Source: Rhodococcus sp. 14-2470-1b (lineage in GTDB: Bacteria > Actinomycetota > Actinomycetes > Mycobacteriales > Mycobacteriaceae). From it: a stretch of DNA of 64,000 nucleotides. The notes below the pieces were generated by a model. That model was not told the origin of the DNA. It saw only the letters and a list, made by a program, of their open reading frames with translations, and made no database searches. The position numbers were made by a program, and so were the translations under genes. Below are positions 44,801 through 59,000 of the stretch, piece after piece. Where the stretch lies: contig NZ_NPFY01000004.1 of the NCBI RefSeq assembly GCF_002259415.1, positions 1 to 64,000 of the forward strand, read 5' to 3'. Position 1 is the stretch's first letter. Every line of letters begins with the position of its first letter.

Positions 44801-47800
44801 ATCGGCGTCGGACAGAACCACGCGTCCGCCCACCGTCGTCATCGACCACAACGCCCACACGGACAGATCGAACGTCGCCGGCGTCGCGAGAAGCGTCGAA
44901 TCCGAGGACGTCAGCTCGTACTCGTGCTGCAGCCAGAGCAGCTGATTGACCACGGCTTCATGGCTCACCGCAACACCTTTGGGTACGCCGGTCGAACCCG
45001 AGGTGAAGATCACGTACGCGGTGTTCGACGGACGAAGTGGCGCTGTTCGCTCGCTGTCGACGATCGGCGTGGACGGCGTCGCGTCGAGATCGACGGTGTC
45101 CGTGGTGATGATGGGGCAGTCCACCTCGGAACGGAAACCGACTGCGGACGTCGTCAGTACGGCTGCGGTCCCCGATGTGCTCAGAATGTGGTCGATGCGG
45201 GTCGACGGTTGCGAGGAATCGATCGGTACGTAACCGGCACCCGATTTGACCACCGCGTACATCGCGACGAGCAGATCGACCGAGCGAGGATATACAAGTG
45301 CCACCAACGATTCGGGGCCGATGCCGAGCGAGATGAGATGGCGTGCGAGCCGATTGACGCGTCGGTCGAATCGTCCGTAGGTCCACTCGGCGCCGTCTGC
45401 ATCGACGATTGCCACTGCGTCCGGTGCCGAGTCGACGCGCAGGTCGAACAGCGAGACCAGGGTGGCCGACGGATCGGTCTCGCGCGCCGTGAGATTTCTG
45501 GTCTCGACGATGTCGCGGGTCGCCTCCACACCGATCAGGTCGATGTCGCCGACCGTGACGGCCTGGTCCGTCGTGACGGCAGCCAAAACCCTGACGTACT
45601 GCTCCGCTATCGACGCTGCAGTCGAGCGATCGAACAGCGCGGACGAGTAGGTCAGTGCAGCCTGCATTCCCGCCGGCGCCCCGTCCTCGGCATACGCATC
45701 CGACACGACGAGGTGGAGGTCGAACTTGGACACGCTCCCCTCCGCGTCGACTGCCGACACAGTGAGATCGGGCAACTCCAGCGACGTGCGTGCCAGATTC
45801 TGGAAGGACAGACCCACTTGGAACAGAGGGTGGCGCGCGGTCGATCTCACCGGTTCCAAGGCTTCGACGAGTGCCTCGAAGGGCACGTCTGCATGGCCCA
45901 GTGCTTCGAGATCGGTGTCTCGGACCGATGCCAGCAGTTCGGCGAACGAACCGCCGGTGTCGACCGCGGTTCTGAACACCACGGTGTTGGCGAACATTCC
46001 GATCAAGTCGTCCAGCTCTGCATTGCCTCGGCCCGCGATCGGCGATCCGATCGCAATGTCGTCCGATGCCGACAGTCGAGCGAGCAACACCGCCCATGCC
46101 GCATGCACGATCATGAACAGCGACGCGTTGTGTCCGCGCGCGACGTCCGACAGTCGTGAGTGCAGTTCGGCATCGACTTCGAACGCGATCTCACCGCCCG
46201 CCAGAGACTGCACCGGGGGTCGTGGCCGATCGAACGGCAACGCCAATTGATCCGGGAGCCCGGCCAGTTCGGCTGTCCAGAACTGTGTTTGAGCGTAGGC
46301 GAGACTTCCCTCGACCTTGTCGCTTCCGAGCATTCGTCGCTGCCACAGCGTGTAGTCCGCGTACTGCACCGGAAGTGGCGCCCATGCAGGTTCGTCCCCG
46401 TGAACGCGAGCCGAATAGGCCGTCATGATGTCGCGTGTCATCGGCCCGATCGACGATCCGTCGGCCGAGATGTGATGCACGACGACGACGAGCACGTGTT
46501 CGGTCGCGGAGATGTCGAACAACGACACGTGCAGCGGCACCTCGCGCGCCACATCGAACGCGACATCGAGATGCGCAACCACGTCCGCGACCACAGCGCT
46601 TTCGGTGGTGTGCACCCTGGCCACCTCGACCGCCCCGTCGGCAGCATCGAGGATCACCTGGTGTGGGCCCAGATCGTCCGAAGGGTAGTACGTCCGGAGC
46701 GACTCGTGGCGTGCAACGAGGTCGGCGACGGCCAGATCGAGAGCGTCGGCGTCCAAGTGGCCGGACAGCCGAACGGCGACCGGGATGTTGTAGGCAGACG
46801 AGTCCGGATCGAACCTGTTCAGGAACCACATCCGCTGTTGCGCCAGCGACAGTGGGATCCTCGCGGGCCGGTCTGCTGCGACCAAGTGCTCGGTGTGCTC
46901 CTCGGCGAGGGTTTCGATTTCGCGTGCCAAGCCGGCCACCGTGGGCGAGTCGAACAACAAACGAGCGGGCACGCGGCGGTCGAGCCGCGATCCGACACGG
47001 GCTGCGACCTGCGTTCCGATCAGCGAGTTTCCACCGAGTTCGAAGAAGTCGTCGTCCGCGCCCACCCGGTTGCGGCCGAGCAGTTCCGCATAGACGGCGG
47101 CAACTGCTTTCTCGACGAACGTCGACGGTTCGCGGAACTCACGCACGGTGAACTCCGGCCGCGGCAGTGCAGAACGATCCACTTTGCCTGCACCCGTGAG
47201 CGGCACATGGTCGATCAGCACGATTGCCGACGGAATCATGTGCGACGGCAGTGACCGGCCCGCCCACTCTTTCAATTCAGCGGCGTCGGGCGCTGCGGAA
47301 TTCGAGGGCAGAACGTAGGACGCCAGCGCAGTGGTCCCGGCACCGGCGTCGACGCCTGTCGTGAGGGAGAAATCGACCTTCGGATGGGAACGAAGGACGG
47401 CGTCGATCTCACCGAGCTCTATTCGGAATCCGCGAATCTTCACCTGGAAGTCGTTGCGGCCCAAGTACTCCAGATCGCCGGATGACGTAGTGCGGACAAG
47501 GTCGCCCGTCCGGTACATACGTCCACCGGAGGAATCGCGCGGGTCGGCCACGAATCGCGCCGCGGTCAACGACGAGCGACCGTGATATCCCCTTGCCACA
47601 CCGGGTCCGGCAAGGTACAACTCCCCCGCGACCCCCGGTGGAACAGGCGCGAGACGCGCGTCGAGGACGTGAGCGCGCATACCGTCGACAGGGCGGCCCA
47701 TCGTCACAGGGGAACCGTCCTGGATCGGATCGGACATCGTCGCGAAGATCGTGGCCTCGGTGGGTCCGTACCCGTTGATCAGCGACCTGCCGGGTGCCCA

Positions 47801-48751
47801 CCGCGCGACCAGATCGGCCCCGAAGTCCTCACCTCCGACAACGAGAGCCTCCAGGTCGTCGAGTCCGTTGCCGTCCACCGATGTCAGGGCCGCAGGGGTC
47901 GAGAAGCCGTGCGTGACGCGTTCTCGGCGAAGCAATTCGACGAGTTCGTCGCCGCCGTAGTTGTCCGGAGGCGCGATCACCATCGTCCCGGACGAGCCGA
48001 TCGCGATCAGGTAGTCGAACACCGACACGTCGAAGCTGGGCGAGGTGAAATGCAGTGTCCGCGAACGGGGGGTCAAGTCGAGTGCCCTGACCGCCTGAGC
48101 GCACAGGGCGGCCAGCCCCGAATGCGTCACCACCACACCTTTCGGCGTGCCCGTCGAACCGGAGGTGTAGATGAGATAAGCGGGGTTCTCGGCACGCAAG
48201 GTACCGGTCCGTTCGCTCGTGGACACCGGCTCGTCGGACAGTTCCACCAGGCGCGCCAGCGTCTCGTTGTCGTCGAGTGCGGTCCACGCGCACGCATTCG
48301 GTAGCCCGGACGGGTGCGTGGTCGACGACGACAGATGCTCGGTGAGGGTGAGTCCTCGGCTCGCGCCCGAGTCGGTGATCATGTGGCGGATGCGTTCGGC
48401 CGGGTAGGACGGGTCGACCGGCAGGAAGGCGCCTCCCGATTTCACGACGGCCCACACTGCGACGATCGACTCGATCGATCGAGTCAGAGCGAGTGCGACG
48501 ACGACTTCGGGACCGACTCCGCCGGCGATGAGGTGCCGTGCCAGCCTCGAGGACCGGGCGTCGAGTTCGGCGTACGTGACCGTCCGCTCGCCGTCGACTA
48601 TCGCGACGGCGCTCGGATCTCGTTCGACCGCGGTACTCAGCAACGCCGGTAGCAGCGTGACCCGACTACGGGTCGGTCTACGCCCCCGCTGCCCGCGATC
48701 CTTTCGTTCACCTTTCACTCGGTCACTCGACGACGTGGACCGCGAACTCAT
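32831..48751 (-). CDS. NRPS-2: A-T-(C-A-T)4-C, five modules
   Basis: The largest protein here, 5306 residues, from ATG 48751 (GAGGGG ten bases upstream). The first 30 residues are Arg/Lys-rich (GERKDRGQRGRRPTRSR). Positions: A1 35-530, T1 near 575, C1 HHISADG near 760, A2 1254, T2 1629, C2 1817, A3 2309, T3 2689, C3 2875, A4 3352, T4 3731, C4 3915, A5 4409, T5 4805, C5 near 4989 (numbers mark the core motifs). It ends soon after C5 with no A or T. Codes as I read them: A1 DVFFVGGIFK (hydrophobic type, unassigned), A2 DLWYLILVSK (unassigned), A3, A4 and A5 all DVWSLALVHK (unassigned). There is no epimerisation domain. The end of C5 fits the A-first start of NRPS-1, the next gene downstream. 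Confidence 0.93.
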   Translation of the reverse strand: MSSRSTSSSDRVKGERKDRGQRGRRPTRSRVTLLPALLSTAVERDPSAVAIVDGERTVTYAELDARSSRLARHLIAGGVGPEVVVALALTRSIESIVAVWAVVKSGGAFLPVDPSYPAERIRHMITDSGASRGLTLTEHLSSSTTHPSGLPNACAWTALDDNETLARLVELSDEPVSTSERTGTLRAENPAYLIYTSGSTGTPKGVVVTHSGLAALCAQAVRALDLTPRSRTLHFTSPSFDVSVFDYLIAIGSSGTMVIAPPDNYGGDELVELLRRERVTHGFSTPAALTSVDGNGLDDLEALVVGGEDFGADLVARWAPGRSLINGYGPTEATIFATMSDPIQDGSPVTMGRPVDGMRAHVLDARLAPVPPGVAGELYLAGPGVARGYHGRSSLTAARFVADPRDSSGGRMYRTGDLVRTTSSGDLEYLGRNDFQVKIRGFRIELGEIDAVLRSHPKVDFSLTTGVDAGAGTTALASYVLPSNSAAPDAAELKEWAGRSLPSHMIPSAIVLIDHVPLTGAGKVDRSALPRPEFTVREFREPSTFVEKAVAAVYAELLGRNRVGADDDFFELGGNSLIGTQVAARVGSRLDRRVPARLLFDSPTVAGLAREIETLAEEHTEHLVAADRPARIPLSLAQQRMWFLNRFDPDSSAYNIPVAVRLSGHLDADALDLAVADLVARHESLRTYYPSDDLGPHQVILDAADGAVEVARVHTTESAVVADVVAHLDVAFDVAREVPLHVSLFDISATEHVLVVVVHHISADGSSIGPMTRDIMTAYSARVHGDEPAWAPLPVQYADYTLWQRRMLGSDKVEGSLAYAQTQFWTAELAGLPDQLALPFDRPRPPVQSLAGGEIAFEVDAELHSRLSDVARGHNASLFMIVHAAWAVLLARLSASDDIAIGSPIAGRGNAELDDLIGMFANTVVFRTAVDTGGSFAELLASVRDTDLEALGHADVPFEALVEALEPVRSTARHPLFQVGLSFQNLARTSLELPDLTVSAVDAEGSVSKFDLHLVVSDAYAEDGAPAGMQAALTYSSALFDRSTAASIAEQYVRVLAAVTTDQAVTVGDIDLIGVEATRDIVETRNLTARETDPSATLVSLFDLRVDSAPDAVAIVDADGAEWTYGRFDRRVNRLARHLISLGIGPESLVALVYPRSVDLLVAMYAVVKSGAGYVPIDSSQPSTRIDHILSTSGTAAVLTTSAVGFRSEVDCPIITTDTVDLDATPSTPIVDSERTAPLRPSNTAYVIFTSGSTGVPKGVAVSHEAVVNQLLWLQHEYELTSSDSTLLATPATFDLSVWALWSMTTVGGRVVLSDADRHGDAQYLGELAVANAITTLYVVPSMLSALAVTSGLSDSLLRVLVIGEVFPPRLAQDTLRENDVRLDNLYGPTETAVSVTSHRVSAEPADTVPIGLPEWNSRVYVLDERLEPVPDGVIGELYVAGAQLARGYHGNQSVTSRTFVADPFGVGGRMYATGDLVRWTRQGVLDYVGRADFQVKIRGFRIELGDVEAALRSVPGVRDAVAVDLSDRTLGTQLVGYVVADLAADDVNKAVSQRLPSYMVPSAVVVLDAFPLTVNGKIDRRALPRPVFETARFRAPTTPVEETVAAAVADLLGIERVGADDDFFVLGGNSLMATRLAARLGTALDTQVPVRTVFEDPTVSALASRIEQHAGSGGAVTLARRERPDIVPLSLAQRRMWFLNRLNPESGAENIPVAVRLSGDLDVAALSSAVHDVLGRHEVLRTVYPEVDGIGTQLVLPPGRVDLDLDVHTIGDTALIGEIAGFVGRPFDVRTAVPLRTRILRVSDNEHVLVLVTHHIAADGFSMAPLARDVMIAYASRVGGNEPGWSPLPVQYVDYTLWQLESLGDPDDARSTRARQEQFWRKHLVGSPEQLELPTDRVRPLVASGVGRAITETIGADTHAGIGRLAHEYRSTPFMVVHTALAVLLSRLSGSTDIAVGTPVAGRGDAALDDLVGMFVNTLVLRTTVPANAAFSDLLHEVSDVDLTAFGNADVPFERIVEVVDPPRSQGRHPLVQVLLAFQNAPRSHFELPGLAVSAVDIGSTTAKMDLQVTVVERWNPDGTPAGYDVSTTYSTDLFDESTVAFFSRSLGRILGAVVEDPTTIVGDIDILGDNERARILKSWNRTGHVVESGSLVLDEFSSRVDSSPDAVAIEFGDTHVTYADFDERINRLARYLVSIGAGPERTVAVAMRRSVEMMVALYAVLRSGAAYVPIDPDQPSDRVGYILEIAKATAVLTRSTENFWVDTVDVDTVDVDTLPLAHLSSARLTDSDRRAPLRPENSAYILFTSGSTGRPKGVAVSHSSVVGQLAWLTGEYELTADDVVLQKTPFTFDVSVWELFGATAVGARMVVAEPDGHRDPEYLASVIETKGISATSFVPAMLAVFVSHVDAFRARSLRHVLVAGEAFPGTVASSVRSVLPSVGLHNLYGPTEFTVHATAHTVGTGDEFGTGIPIGVPVWNCSAYVLDSRLQPVPVGVIGELYLAGTQLARGYHGRSDLTSDRFVANPFDPASRMYRTGDLVRWNSGGVLTYVGRSDFQVKLRGQRIELGEIEAALASAPEISHAVATVRNDRLVAYVVPLRPEPEVDTTELVSSLRRVLPQYMVPSAVLVLDALPLGPSGKLDRRALPEPEVELRPFRAPRNAAEQTVAEVFSELLGADTVGLDDDFFELGGNSLTATQALARIAAALGVRIAVRVLFESSTVEALAAAVGTSAGNQVAPLTARPRPARVPLSPAQQRMWFLNRLDPTSAQNNIPMAIRLHGQLDIDALRAAIEDVVERHEILRTAYPEDNGVGYQDIRTVDAVDVDLVPCSIDADAILPSAFELFADGFDVTARPPLRMRLLEVDASDHVLVVVVHHIAADGYSVGPLTRDLVLAYSARTTGLEPQWSALPVQYADYTLWKREILGSESDPQSLLATQEAYWIDRLRDLPALLDLPTDRRRPPVATGVGAMHTFVVDAPSRRRLDELARARSATPFMVVHAALAVVLSRMSGTTDIAVGTPVAGRGDAALDDLVGMFVGTLVLRTQVESGARFSDFLRAVRRTDIDALDHTDMPFERLVEVLDPPRSQAHHPLVQVMLAFQNHASGSIDLPGLSIAGIEFDAATARMDLQLTVAGDADGGYRIDVTYATDLFDRATVQGFGDRLIRILDAVVSDPDVVVGDIDVLGGPERSRVLDMSAGQVRDIEADATLLDAFDRQVKDRPDATAVRFRDTSWTYREFDARVQLVATALTEDGVGVGSTVAVAMRRSENMLVAVYAVVRTGAAYVPVDPDHPADRTEYILGVVRPQLVLADVDVERDGAISVESLLEVESDVRTTTPRADGRSSAYVIFTSGSTGRPKGVAVSHRAAVNQISWLVEEYGLGPDDVVLQKTPFTFDVSVWELFGALASGATLVVAEPDGHRDPDYLASVIESESVTATSFVPSMLSTFVDRIAAESLPTLRAVLVAGEAFDVSVAAKAARVLPSARLHNLYGPTEFTVHATAHAVIDDDHATHGVSIGRPVWNTAAYVLDARVHPCGVGVIGELYLAGAQSAEGYFGRPDLTADRFVANPWKSGGRLYRTGDLVFRDAAGLLHYIGRSDGQIKLRGQRIELGEIEAATLALPTVSRAVVDVRDDRLIAWVVPEGDSLDANDIRSALASVVPSYMVPTSIATIDELPLGASGKLDRRALIEPEIRARTFRAPTTPVEEAVARVFADVLGVDSVGTEDDFFALGGNSLLATQVVARLGAQLHCRVPVRLLFESSDVAAVAAGLATIASAGRPPLQARPRPDRVPLSMPQQRMWFLNRLDPTSAVDNVPIAIRVNGRVDVHALAAAVTDLVERHEVLRTIYPDVDGVGYQSVLPASDISIDVEPVAVDECDVADAARQFFGRGFDVTDEQPFRVRLFRTSEDSYVVSVVVHHIAADGFSIAPLTRDLMTAYAARAGGRGPGWNPLAVQYADYTLWQRDVLGDPSDPESVAATQESFWRTRLAELPAEVQIPSDRARPPVASGIGATHTFFLSPALRSAIDKVGSDHRATPFMVVHAALAVLLARVSGTDDVALGTPTAGRGEAALDDLIGMFVNTLVLRTTLDMGASFAEVLESVRQSDIDAFEHSDVPFERVVEIMDPPRVQGRHPLVQVLLAFQNLRSDAFELPGAGVSAFDVETVSTKMDLQVTVSDDSVGDDRNYRVVLTYAVDMFDASTIETFAERLVKVLRGATADPTTVAGNMDVLVRDESAVIAGFAAGAVHEPDASATLLDGFDRQVALRPDDIAIVSDEVSLTYRQFDERVERLARGLHAFGAGPDVPVAVAVRRSVDMMVALYGVLRSGSAYVPVDPDGPADRIAYMLETVRPALTIVAREADIALVASSSVPVHTVRDLDSAVPGGAAHGGVVARPSVPATSTSAYLIFTSGSTGRPKGVAVSHGAAVNQISWLVDEYGLGPDSVVLHKTPFTFDVSVWELFGALASGARLVIAEPDGHRDPEYLAAVVESEGVTATSFVPSMLSAFLEHADPARLRSLTDVLVAGEAFGPGVARAARTALPEARIHNLYGPTEFTVHATSFVVSGDNVTDSDVSGAVAESTVPIGTPVWNSTVAVLDSRLRPVPVGVVGELYLGGRQLARGYVDRPGTTAERFVADPSGSGARMYRTGDVVRWLPNGALEYVGRSDFQVKIRGQRIELGEIEAVLSSISGVRDAVVVARADERVGDRLVGYVAGDLHLLHAVDFERALAQWLPAYMVPAAFVLSERLPVSASGKLDRNALPEPEFRATEYRAPRTATEQLVAGVFADVLGIDRVGLDDDFFELGGNSLVAARVVSRIGAALDSAVPLRHLFDVSTVEGLADRVCGEQFEQPRPRIVPTTRPAVVPLSPNQERLWAENRVSHSHARNIPVAVRMQGELDVSALRAAALDLVDRHEVLRTVYPDVDGVGHQKTVAAHEVRLDLEPIEVDEDDIVSAAENIAATRFDVTAEVPVRTALLRVSPVDHVLVFVVHHIAGDGFSMRPLTADVLTAYVSRTDGRTPEWEPLPIQYADHALWLRGVLGDLDDPESLAHRQVEYWRSRLDGLASAGRVPIDHARPATVTMSGAHVGFVISADVRRTVETLAAENNASLFMAVHAAVAAVLGHESGSGDIAVRIPTAGRGQAELDGLIGKFNNSVVLRTRIDPDSAFTDLLAHSRAVDLSALENADVPIDDVLSRVDTGELPVQTTVSFQNLGWSGLELPGLRITPVDVDYGVSKYELQLVFQDVRGDEGDVALAGTVLYSTDLFREESAERLAAGVSRLLGAVSIDPSVTIGEALAPSVPGAIGRD
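41928..41960 (-). repeat. 15-bp in-frame repeat in an A-domain loop of NRPS-2
   Basis: Two 15-bp units (41928-41942 and 41943-41957) and the start of a third encode a Val-Asp-Thr-Val-Asp pattern on the - strand. The repeat lies in the loop just before the SGSTG motif of A3, outside the catalytic core. Confidence 0.7.
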
Positions 48752-49055
48752 ACGTGAACAACCCCTCGACCGTGCTCGTTGGACGACGCCTCGTGGCCAG
48801 GTCGCCCGCCGTTCGTCATGGGCAGGCTTCGTTGGAACCTTCCCACCCGGACTGGACGAACTATTACAACACGATTACGAAACGGTTCGGCGAACGCCCG
48901 CCGACCGCGCGGCGAACAGCGCACAAGCCAAGTCACACTGAGGTTTTGGATCCTTCAACAACTGCCCGAACAAGCACTACACAGTCGAATGTCCGAAATA
49001 ACGGGATACGAGTCGTCTCCAATAGTTCATAACAATACATTCGATTGTTTACGTA
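48752..49055 (-). other. 304-bp gap between NRPS-3 and NRPS-2
   Basis: No convincing gene lies here. It is more AT-rich than its surroundings, which suits a promoter region for NRPS-2. Visible elements are an AT-rich inverted repeat AACAAT-N7-ATTGTT (49031-49049) just after the NRPS-3 stop and a palindrome GTTCG-G-CGAAC (48885-48895). Neither is a GC-rich terminator. A -10/-35 pair could not be assigned with confidence. Confidence 0.5.
48885..48895. promoter_or_regulatory. Palindrome GTTCG-N-CGAAC upstream of NRPS-2
   Basis: An 11-bp palindrome with perfect 5-bp arms, 133 nt upstream of the NRPS-2 ATG. It shares the GTTCG/CGAAC half-sites with the repeat upstream of NRPS-1 but has a different spacer, so a common regulator is only a suggestion. 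Confidence 0.3.
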
Positions 49056-54871
<5,816 letters not shown>

Positions 54872-54875
<4 letters not shown>

Positions 54876-54928
54876 GCGTCGCGGTCCGTGCGGTAGCCGG
54901 TGCAGTCCATGCAGTACACGATGTCCAT
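54872..54928 (-). CDS. Possible 18-residue ORF coupled to NRPS-3
   Basis: A small frame (MDIVYCMDCTGYRTDRDA) ends in a TGA that overlaps the NRPS-3 ATG as ATGA. NRPS-3 itself lacks a clear ribosome binding site, so translational coupling through this ORF would explain its start. The frame stays open to an ATG at 55075 (67 residues), but neither start has a Shine-Dalgarno sequence. It is too short to judge by similarity. Confidence 0.3.
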
Positions 54929-54943
54929 TTTTGCTGACTGCAC
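54900..54943. promoter_or_regulatory. Inverted repeat in the NRPS-3 leader
   Basis: GTGCAGTC (54900-54907) and GACTGCAC (54936-54943) are perfect 8-bp arms with a 28-nt loop. The ATG of the small coupled ORF lies in the loop. In RNA the stem would lie just upstream of NRPS-3 and could modulate translation; as DNA it could be an operator with widely spaced halves. Confidence 0.35.
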
Positions 54944-55138
54944 GTACACGTTCCGTTTCGCCCCTTCGATCGACGCTCGACCCTGGGGCCGAAGCTCGGT
55001 TACATCCGCACCGGTATGCGAACTACAGGTGGTTCGATGCACTCGGCACCGCAGATTGCGTACCGAACCGTTCATCGATTGCCGAGCGGACGACGTTACT
55101 GCGCGGTAAGGTCCGCCCGGCCGGGCCGAGACGCCGCC

Positions 55139-56020
55139 CTAGCCGCGCCCGAAAGCTCGTTCGCCTGCAGTCACCCGAGCCTCTCCGATCGCACGTGCCG
55201 CGGGTTCGCCCTCGGTCGGTGCGTCGACGAGAACGACGAACTGGAGGTCCTCGGACTCTTCCTCGGACAGCTCCTCGACTCGATCCGCGGTGACGAACGC
55301 ATGCGTGACCCAGTCGTCCAGGACCGCATCGCTCAGCGAGACGCCGGCCGCTGGTACCACCCACGCCGCGCCGACGAGAGCGGACGACAGCAGTGTGGAC
55401 AGATGCCAGAGCCGTCCCGCAGCGACATCCGCGAGCACCCGGGACTCGAACGTCATCGACAATCGTGCATCCGCGGCGAGCAACGACGCCACCAACTCAC
55501 TCTGGGCGATCACGAACGGCTCGGTCGCTCGATCGTCGACCACGACGACAGCCGCGTCGTCGACGGCGAGCAGTCGGGTGCGCGCAGAGTACGCAATCGG
55601 ACGACGCGATGCGGACTGCACGGCGTCGGACACCGCGGGATCGTCGAGCGCAACGAGCTGCGCACCGTCACTCTTCTGAGAGTCGGAGGTGCCGATCACC
55701 CACGTCGCATCCGCGCTCGTGCCGAGTACCGAAGCGGGTGTGTCCGCCTCCGACACCACCACGGCGGCACCCGCGAACACGACCGCAAGCACGGTCACTA
55801 CCCAGTCCACCGACATCGCGACGTCGACGACCACGCGATCACCGGGCCCGACACCGCGGTCGACCAGGACACGCGCCAGCGCGGACGACCGTCCTTCGAT
55901 GTCGATGTAGGACATCTCGTCACCGTTGTCCACGACCGCGGGAGCCTCCGGATCGAGCTCGACCACGGATCCGATCACCTGCGGCAGCGACCGTTCGACG
56001 GCGACCGCCGTGGCGTCGTT
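55139..56020 (-). other. Decayed adenylation domain (A*) at the NRPS-4 C-terminus
   Basis: About 290 residues after condensation domain C3 start like a true A domain: [19 protein letters not shown], then [20 protein letters not shown]. The wording is close to the N-terminal A domains of NRPS-2 and NRPS-3 (for example LLPQLLAAAVELDP in NRPS-3). All catalytic A motifs from SGSTG onward are missing and no carrier domain follows. The tail is strongly acidic. It is either a relic of a fused module or a docking domain. Confidence 0.75.
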
Positions 56021-59000
56021 CGCCCCAGCCGAGGTCGTCTGCGCGTCGGTTCGAGCCCTTTCTTCGGCGGACATGATCTCGATATCACCGACGATCACGA
56101 ACGGATCCGACGCGACAGCGGTGAGGATGCGCGTCAGTCGGTCTGCGAACGACGCCGCAGTCTGCTCGTCGAACAGGTCGGTGGCGTACAGCAGCGAGCC
56201 GAACAGTCCGGCAGGTTCGCCGGCGTCGTCCATCCTGGACTCGACGGTGAACTGCAGGTCGAACTTCGCGCCGAGCTCGCCCGCCTCCAGGCCTTCCACC
56301 GAGAGTCCCGGCAGTTCCAACTTCACCCGTTCGAGGTTCTGGAACGACAGGGCAACCTGGAAGATCGGGTGGCGTGCCTGAGACCGTGCCGGCACCACGG
56401 CGTCGACGATCTCCTCGAACGGCAGGTCGGCGTTCCCGAATGCACCGAGGTCGACCGACCGCACGTCGTCGACCAAACCGGAGAACGTTCCACCGAAGTC
56501 GACTTGGGTGCGCAGCGCGAGGGTGTTGACGAACATGCCCACCAGATCGTCGAGTTCGGCGGCTCCGCGTCCCGCCACCGGGGTTCCGACGACGATGTCG
56601 CTGCTGCCGCTGAGACGGCCGAGCAGAACAGCCAGACCAGCGTGCACGATCATGAAGAGCGAGGTGCCACGATCACGCGCGAAGTCGATCAATCCTGCAT
56701 GCGCTGCGCGATCGACATGGAACGGTGTCGAGTGCCCTCGCATCGACTGGGTCGGCGGACGCGGACGGTCGGTCGGTAGATCGACAGCCTCCGGAACTCC
56801 CGAGAGGGTCTGCTTCCAGTACTCGAGCTGTGTCGACGCCGGCGATCCCTCCACGGTCGTGTCGCCGAGCACCTGGCGTTGCCACAGCGCGAAGTCCGCG
56901 TACTGCACGGAGAGCGCAGTCCACATCGGCGGAGTGCCCTGCGTCCGGGCCGAGTAGGCCACCATGACATCCCGGGCGAGCGGCGCAATCGAGGCGCCGT
57001 CGGCGGAGATGTGATGGACGACGAGAGCAAGCACGTGCTCGGTCGGGCTCAGCTGAACCAACCCCACACGAACCGGTACCGCCGACGCGACGTCGAATCC
57101 TCCGAGAACCAGCTGGGCGACTGCCTCGAACGCCCCTGCTTCACCGTCGACGACTGTAGGACGCAGGTCGAAGACGACCTCCTGCGGTGACAGGATCTTC
57201 TGCTCCGGGCCGTCGGCGTCCGACGGGTAGGTCGTACGCAGGGTTTCGTGACGAGCGACGACATCGGCGATCGCTGCGGCAAGCGCATCGTGGTCCAGCT
57301 CACCGGTCAACCGCACCGCGAGGGGGATGTTGTACGCGCTCGACTCCGGGTCGATGGTGCTCAGCACCCACATGCGCTGCTGCGCCAGCGACAGCGGCAG
57401 TCGCGCCGGACGCTCGGTCGCGACCAGAGGTGCCCGGCTACCCGTGCCGGCCAGACTCTCGACTGCGGCGGCGAAGGACTCGACCGTCGAGAAATCGAAC
57501 AGTGTTCTGACTGGAATCGACGCATCGAGCGCCGCGCCGACACGGGACACGACCTGGGTAGCGATGAGCGAGTTGCCGCCGAGGTCGAAGAAGTTGTCGT
57601 CGAGACCGACCCGTTCGAGCCCCAGGACCTCGGTGAAGACACTGGCAACCGTGACCTGGGCCTCGGAAGTCGGTTCACGGAACTCCGACAGCTGGGGCGC
57701 CGGGTCCGGCAGCGCCTTGCGGTCGAGCTTGCCCGCTGAGCCGAGGGGGAACTCGTCGAGCACGACGAACGCCGCGGGCACCATGTACTCGGGCAACGAC
57801 TCCGAGACGGTGCGCCGGATCGCGTCCACGTCGACGACTCGACCTGCTGCGGGAACGACATAGGCGACCAGCCGGTCACCACGGACCAGAACGACCGCCT
57901 GTCCAGCCGAATCCGATCGCAGCACAGAGGATTCGATCTCTCCGAGTTCGATGCGCAATCCGCGCAGTTTGACCTGGAAGTCCGACCGTCCGATGTACTC
58001 GATCTCGCCGGCGGAGTTCCACCGCACGAGGTCGCCGGTGCGGTAGAGCCGCGCGCCGTCGTCGCCGAACGGGTTCGCGACGAATCGGTCCGCGGTGAGA
58101 TCGGGACGGGACGAGTATCCGCGTGCCAGTTGCACGCCACCGAGATACAACTCGCCGACTGCGCCGACGCCGACCGCGTTCAGTCGCGCGTCCAGAACGT
58201 ACACCTGCGTGTTGTAGACCGGTCGACCGATCGGGACGGCGGCGATATCAGCTTCGGAGACCTCATGGAAGGTAACGTCGACAGCCGCTTCCGTCGGTCC
58301 GTACAGGTTCACCAATCGGGTGGACGGAAGAACCTCGGCGAGAGCACGCGCCGTCGACGTCGGCAAGGCTTCACCCGACGAGAACACGATCCGCAGAGAC
58401 CTGTCCGACGCCGCAGACGGCTCGGCGGCGAACACCCCGAGCATCGACGGAACGAAGTGCGCCACACTCACCCGTTCCGCGGCGATCAGCTCTGCGACGT
58501 ACTTCGGATCACGGTGCCCGTCCGGCCGTGCGATCACCAGTCGGGCGCCGATCTGCAACGGCCAGAACAGTTCCCACACGGACACGTCGAACGTCGTCGG
58601 CGTCTTCTGCACCACGGTGTCGTCCACCGTCAGCTCGTACTCGTCCTGCATCCACACCAGACGGTTGACGATCGAACGGTGCTCGACGACGACGCCCTTG
58701 GGCTTTCCGGTGGAACCGGAGGTGAACAGAACGTACGCGGGATCGCGAGGGGTGAGTGCTCCCGTGCGCTCGGCGTCGGTGAGGGGGCGGTCGGGGTGGA
58801 CACTCGTGTCCAGATCGTCCGGCACCACCAGGTCGTCCAGAACCACCAGGTCGTCCAGCACGACCACGTCGTCGCCCGCGAGTTCTCCGCGATCACGCGT
58901 CGTCGTCAGGGTCAGCGCGGTGGCCGCGGTGTCGAGGATGTAGGAGATTCGGTCGTTCGGCTGCGACGGGTCGACCGGAACGTACGCGGCCCCTGCCTTC

